Below are positions 60,386-64,000 of a stretch of DNA of 64,000 nucleotides, one piece after another. Numbering within the stretch: position 1 is the first letter of the stretch; the number at the start of each line of letters is the position of its first letter. The position numbers were made by a program, and so were the translations under genes. The stretch is from Pelargonium nanum (taxonomy: Eukaryota > Streptophyta > Magnoliopsida > Geraniales > Geraniaceae), in NCBI GenBank assembly GCA_036897485.1, contig JAYMTF010000017.1, positions 1-64,000 of the forward strand, written 5' to 3'. The notes below the pieces were generated by a model. It searched no databases and was not told where the DNA came from. It saw only the letters and a program-made list of their open reading frames with translations.

Positions 60386-60450
60386 TTTCGAGTGGTTAGA
60401 ACACCGGTTCTAAGAATCTCAAGTCATTGGTTCAAGTCCAGTCATTGCCG
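60386..60450 (+). pseudogene. Decayed tRNA-like sequence
   Basis: AGTGGTTAGAACA (D-arm end), TTCTAAGA (anticodon-loop-like) and a well-paired T-arm ATTGG-TTCAAGT-CCAGT followed by CATTGCC-G. No 5' acceptor strand complementary to CATTGCC is present and the anticodon stem mostly fails, so the anticodon cannot be set (TCT or TAA). Likely a relic. Confidence 0.4.
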
Positions 60451-62900
60451 GTAATCTGGTTTCATTCTTTGCTTGATGACAGCTTACCCCCTTCCATTCG
60501 CGTGTTCCTACAAAGAAATGTTAATTACATTATATAGGAGATTACTTAATTCCTGTTACAATTAATTATTAGGGTAAATCCAAATCTACAACAAAGTAAC
60601 GAACAGAGCCCATAAGTGCGACTTACAAAGGATAGCCTATCTCTTCTATAAAATATAGATAATATGACCAAGTAGAAGTTCTTACTGAGTGTAATCTACG
60701 TAGTAGCGTATAGGGAGTATTCTCGAGGGGTATACTGCACTTAAAGCTTAAGAAAAGCTCAGATTCGGGGTAACGCAGATTTAGTCTATTTTTTTTCATA
60801 TATCCTATGTTTAATTGCCTTTCTTGTATTATCAGGCAGGCCTTTTCTATCCTACGAAATACTGCAAACTTTCCTGTGTATGATCCTAAAAAAATGGAGT
60901 GCTCATAATAAATACAGATAAGAACCTTTTTTTCGATATATACCTAAATTACTCTATTGGGATCGCTGGAGTACAGTAAAAACTTGGGGCTTTTCAGATA
61001 GTATTCATACTAGTAATTTTTAGGAGTAGGATATGTATCTCAACCTTGGAATAGGAATCCATAAAAGAAAAGAACTGCTTTTTCATAATTCTACAAATTG
61101 CGGCTACCTAATGCAACGTATTTAGTGTTAAACTTATTTTCCTATTCCTAGTAAGTATATTGTGCTGATAGCATTAGTTTTAAGTGACTTTTAAAGTAAT
61201 AGTATTTCTACTAAATATTATTATATCATTTCAAGATGGACACAAAAGGTTTATTGCTTACTCTTTTGTTTGTAAATTAAAAAGTAATATTATTAAATTT
61301 ATATTGTAGTATAAAGCACTTTTAGTATCTGAATAGCATTTCTTTTTAGTATTTTTAAGATAAGGAATTCGACTAAAACCAAACCTATAAGAGAGGGAGC
61401 ACATCATAAATCTTATGGACAATCTCATACTTTATATCATTTGCAGTAATTAACAAACAAGCAAGGTTACAATGGGCTTTTTTAGTAAACTTTTGTTTTA
61501 TTGATTTCAACTTGAGTATTTCTTATTAGTAAATAAAATAGGAGTTCCTGAATGATAAAGAATCCAGTGATAAATACAAGGGGACCTGCCCCATTTTATT
61601 TTGCTGAGAGAGCCCTAACCATTTCTTTAGATTAGGTGCGTATACATACTTTTAATATAATAATTTTATATAAATATAGTGGAGATGAGCCCGTTATGTT
61701 TCCTATTAGGTAAGGGTGTGTGGCCTAGGGAATTCGTCATAAGTAGTATACCAATTTAGCTAGCATACCATAGGTAATTTGAGATTTAAAAGGGGCGCAT
61801 AACATGAACCTTAGCTGCAGCCAGTAAGTTTTATAATAAAGCGATTCAGGAAAGATTCCCTAAAATTTTAATCTATAAACTTATAATATAAACTTCTTGA
61901 GTTTACCTCGTACAAAAGCTGTAGGAAGAGTCCAAAAAAAATTGTAGGTTAGATATTTTGTTTTGCAGGAAAATCCTTATCGAGTCCCGTGGTATTAAAG
62001 ACTAAGCAGCTTACCCTACTTTTCGGGTTATGGGTATTTAAAATTACGAGATTTACAATGGTACATTATTTATAGTAAAGCTAATAAAGAGCTAAAAAGA
62101 ATACCTGGGCCTTTTCAAGAAATGTACTTTATACAAAGACAAAGGAAGGCTACTCGATTTCCAAATAAAGTGAAATTTTATCTTCATTTTTACATAAGAT
62201 ATGGCCCTATTAGAATCCCATTATACATTAATGTTATAAAACTGTTCCCAAGCTTTGTGACTTAAACTCTCCCCTTTGAGAATCCAGAATTGGCTAAAAA
62301 TTGTCTTTTTAAGTGAATTTGATTCTATTCTTACCCATAAAAGGTATACATACTATAACCCTTGTAAAACTCTCTTAGTAAGACACGGAGCTTAGGCTTT
62401 AGACACCCCTATTCCTAATGGACTACCCTTAAGGAAAGCTACAGAAAATTAATTTTAGGGTTATGACAAAAAGAGGATGCAATCTAAATTTACTTACACC
62501 TTAGTTAACACTTATTAAGGAACGTCTTATATTACAATATAAGAACTTAGCAGAGTCAATATTCTTATTTCTGGGAGCCTTCAGATAGGCCAAGAGATCT
62601 AGCAGGAGAGTTTACTATAATAAATAGGGGAGATCCTCTATTAAAGATTTAAGGCTCTACTTAATCTAAGCTTTATCAAGGTATTCTATAGGCCCCGAAT
62701 CACTTATATAATTCTGTGTTATACTCCAGATTCACTATTAGATTTCCGAAGTCCTATATTCTAGAATGGTAACTTTTTTTAACCTTGATATGAAAAAATC
62801 TATTTTTTTGATGGGCGATGAGTATAGTACCAGGGATTCCCAATACAAAACCTCGTAAGTACCCTTAAACTGTTTAATGAAAACTTATCTGGACTCTTTG
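60451..62900. other. AT-rich spacer, nothing recognised
   Basis: No frame of 60 codons, no tRNA T-arm and no rRNA wording is visible. Confidence 0.5.
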
Positions 62901-64000
62901 GAAGTATACGGGTTATACCTAAAAAGAGTACTATAGGCAGTACTGCAAATTTCGTTTTTCCCTGTTTATTAAAGCATCCTACGGGTTCTAATCGCGTACC
63001 CCTTACCTGTTTTAATGTCTGTAGCCCCTTACTCTGTAGATTACTCTTATGAACCCTATTCCAGTCTCGACTTATTGGAGCTAAGATCTTACTCTTCCCT
63101 AGAAGATATTTTGTAGTAAGGACAGTACTCTTCTTATTGTAGCCTAGTCTATTAGTATTAATAGTTATCCATATCTAGTCTTATTATTAAAGTTACATAC
63201 GTAATAGAGTAGATAGTATTGTATGTATTGTATTTTTGGTAGGGATAATTCCTCTAGTCTTTTGTTTTTATCGTTTTAGAGGCGAGCTTGCTTGGAGTAA
63301 GGAAGTGGTCCATGTTATTTAGTGAAGGAGGTTCTTTTTACTAGTATACAAGATAGAACAGATATAACATATACACAAACTTCTTTTTATTGACCTTGAC
63401 TTAATGTTAATGTCTTAGTCTTAACTTTCATACCTTTAATATTCTTACATGTTATAGCCAGTTTGTTACTCTGTATCAGTATACTTTTCTTTAGAGCTAG
63501 ACTCTTCTTAGCTGTCTGAGTCTTCTGTTGTACCTGCGTCTTCTTATGGGCTATACCTGTATTAGTCTTCTTCTTGGTGCTGTTAGTATTCCCTACTAGA
63601 CTTACTGTAGGTACCGTATTGCTTATTCTATAGTATTAATAAGTATTGTTGTTTAAGGGAGATTACTCTAGCCCTATCCAGTTACTGACATGGGAGCTTA
63701 GAGCCTTGTAGAGATTTGATATACGTTACTCTTCCTGACTGTAGCGAAGCGGAGGAAGGTTTCTGAATAGACCTGCTTACATTATAACCAACAACATAAA
63801 GAAAAAAAGCAGACTTTCACCTTAGTTATATTTAGACTCCTTAAATGCCTTTAGGAACTCTAGAAAAAAAGGAACACAATAGCAACTCCTTGACTTTAAT
63901 AGCTACATAACTGCTTTAATAAATTCAGGAATCCAAGGATACTCTTATATATTACACCCTTTTCTTTTAAGTAAATCGTTTTCAAAAGGACTAAAGATAA
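62900..64000. repeat. Second repeat-rich domain
   Basis: Contains TAGTATTAATAGTTAT-type tracts (63140-63230), a palindrome variant GAGGCGAGCTTGCTTG (63278-63296), a lysine-rich tract on the minus strand (63430-63600, with NTGIAHKKTQVQQKTQTAKK) and, at 63886-63997, the partner of the 56.1-kb repeat. The order of parts resembles the 54.6-56.2 kb region, so it may be a diverged copy of the same composite unit. It continues past the window edge. Confidence 0.55.

Noticed and set aside
1-64000. CRISPR array, group I/II intron cores, 5S rRNA
   Set aside because: Looked for regularly spaced repeats, domain V-type hairpins and the 5S wording; none was seen.

Overview
The window looks like a piece of a very large, gene-poor mitochondrial genome from a streptophyte (a charophyte green alga or an early-diverging land plant). 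The evidence is a complete nad9 gene that reads in the standard code and is very close to land-plant NAD9, bacterial/organelle-type tRNA genes (Asn, Gln, Trp), and fragments of small- and large-subunit rRNA that match plant mitochondrial rRNA in their wording. nad9 keeps its conserved residues without needing C-to-U RNA editing, which leans towards an alga or a lineage with little editing. Most of the 64 kb is AT-rich spacer (by eye about one third G+C), stop-rich in all frames.

Layout. 0-24.9 kb: spacer with trnN(GUU) near 0.8 kb, trnQ(UUG) on the minus strand near 13 kb, and several decayed tRNA-like pieces. 24.9-25.8 kb: a badly paired trnK-like sequence, then nad9 60 bp later, then stem-loops. 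25.8-32 kb: spacer with a decayed 5' half of trnW. 32.0-36.3 kb: an inserted relic of a mitochondrial linear plasmid, with more even base composition than its surroundings. Its long open frame carries the C-terminal motifs of a phage-type RNA polymerase followed, in the same frame, by a family B DNA polymerase with its exonuclease domain. 36.4-38.0 kb: an island of similar composition with two small ORFs that I do not recognise, bracketed by tRNA-like or hairpin structures. 38-49.4 kb: spacer with more tRNA relics. 49.4-49.8 kb: a mosaic of rRNA fragments. 50.3-56.7 kb and 62.9-64 kb: repeat-rich domains with a palindrome (GCAAGCTTGC core), diverged composite repeats, and a family of lysine-rich coding-like tracts. 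trnW(CCA) lies near 57.5 kb.

Functionally, only nad9 (complex I) and three tRNAs are clearly working genes. The plasmid relic is probably a mobile-element fossil. The tRNA-like structures beside nad9 and beside the small ORFs could serve as transcript-processing signals (t-elements), as tRNA-like sequences do in plant mitochondria. The rest looks like spacer built from decayed genes and diverging repeats. All composition statements are by eye. No search or folding program was run.
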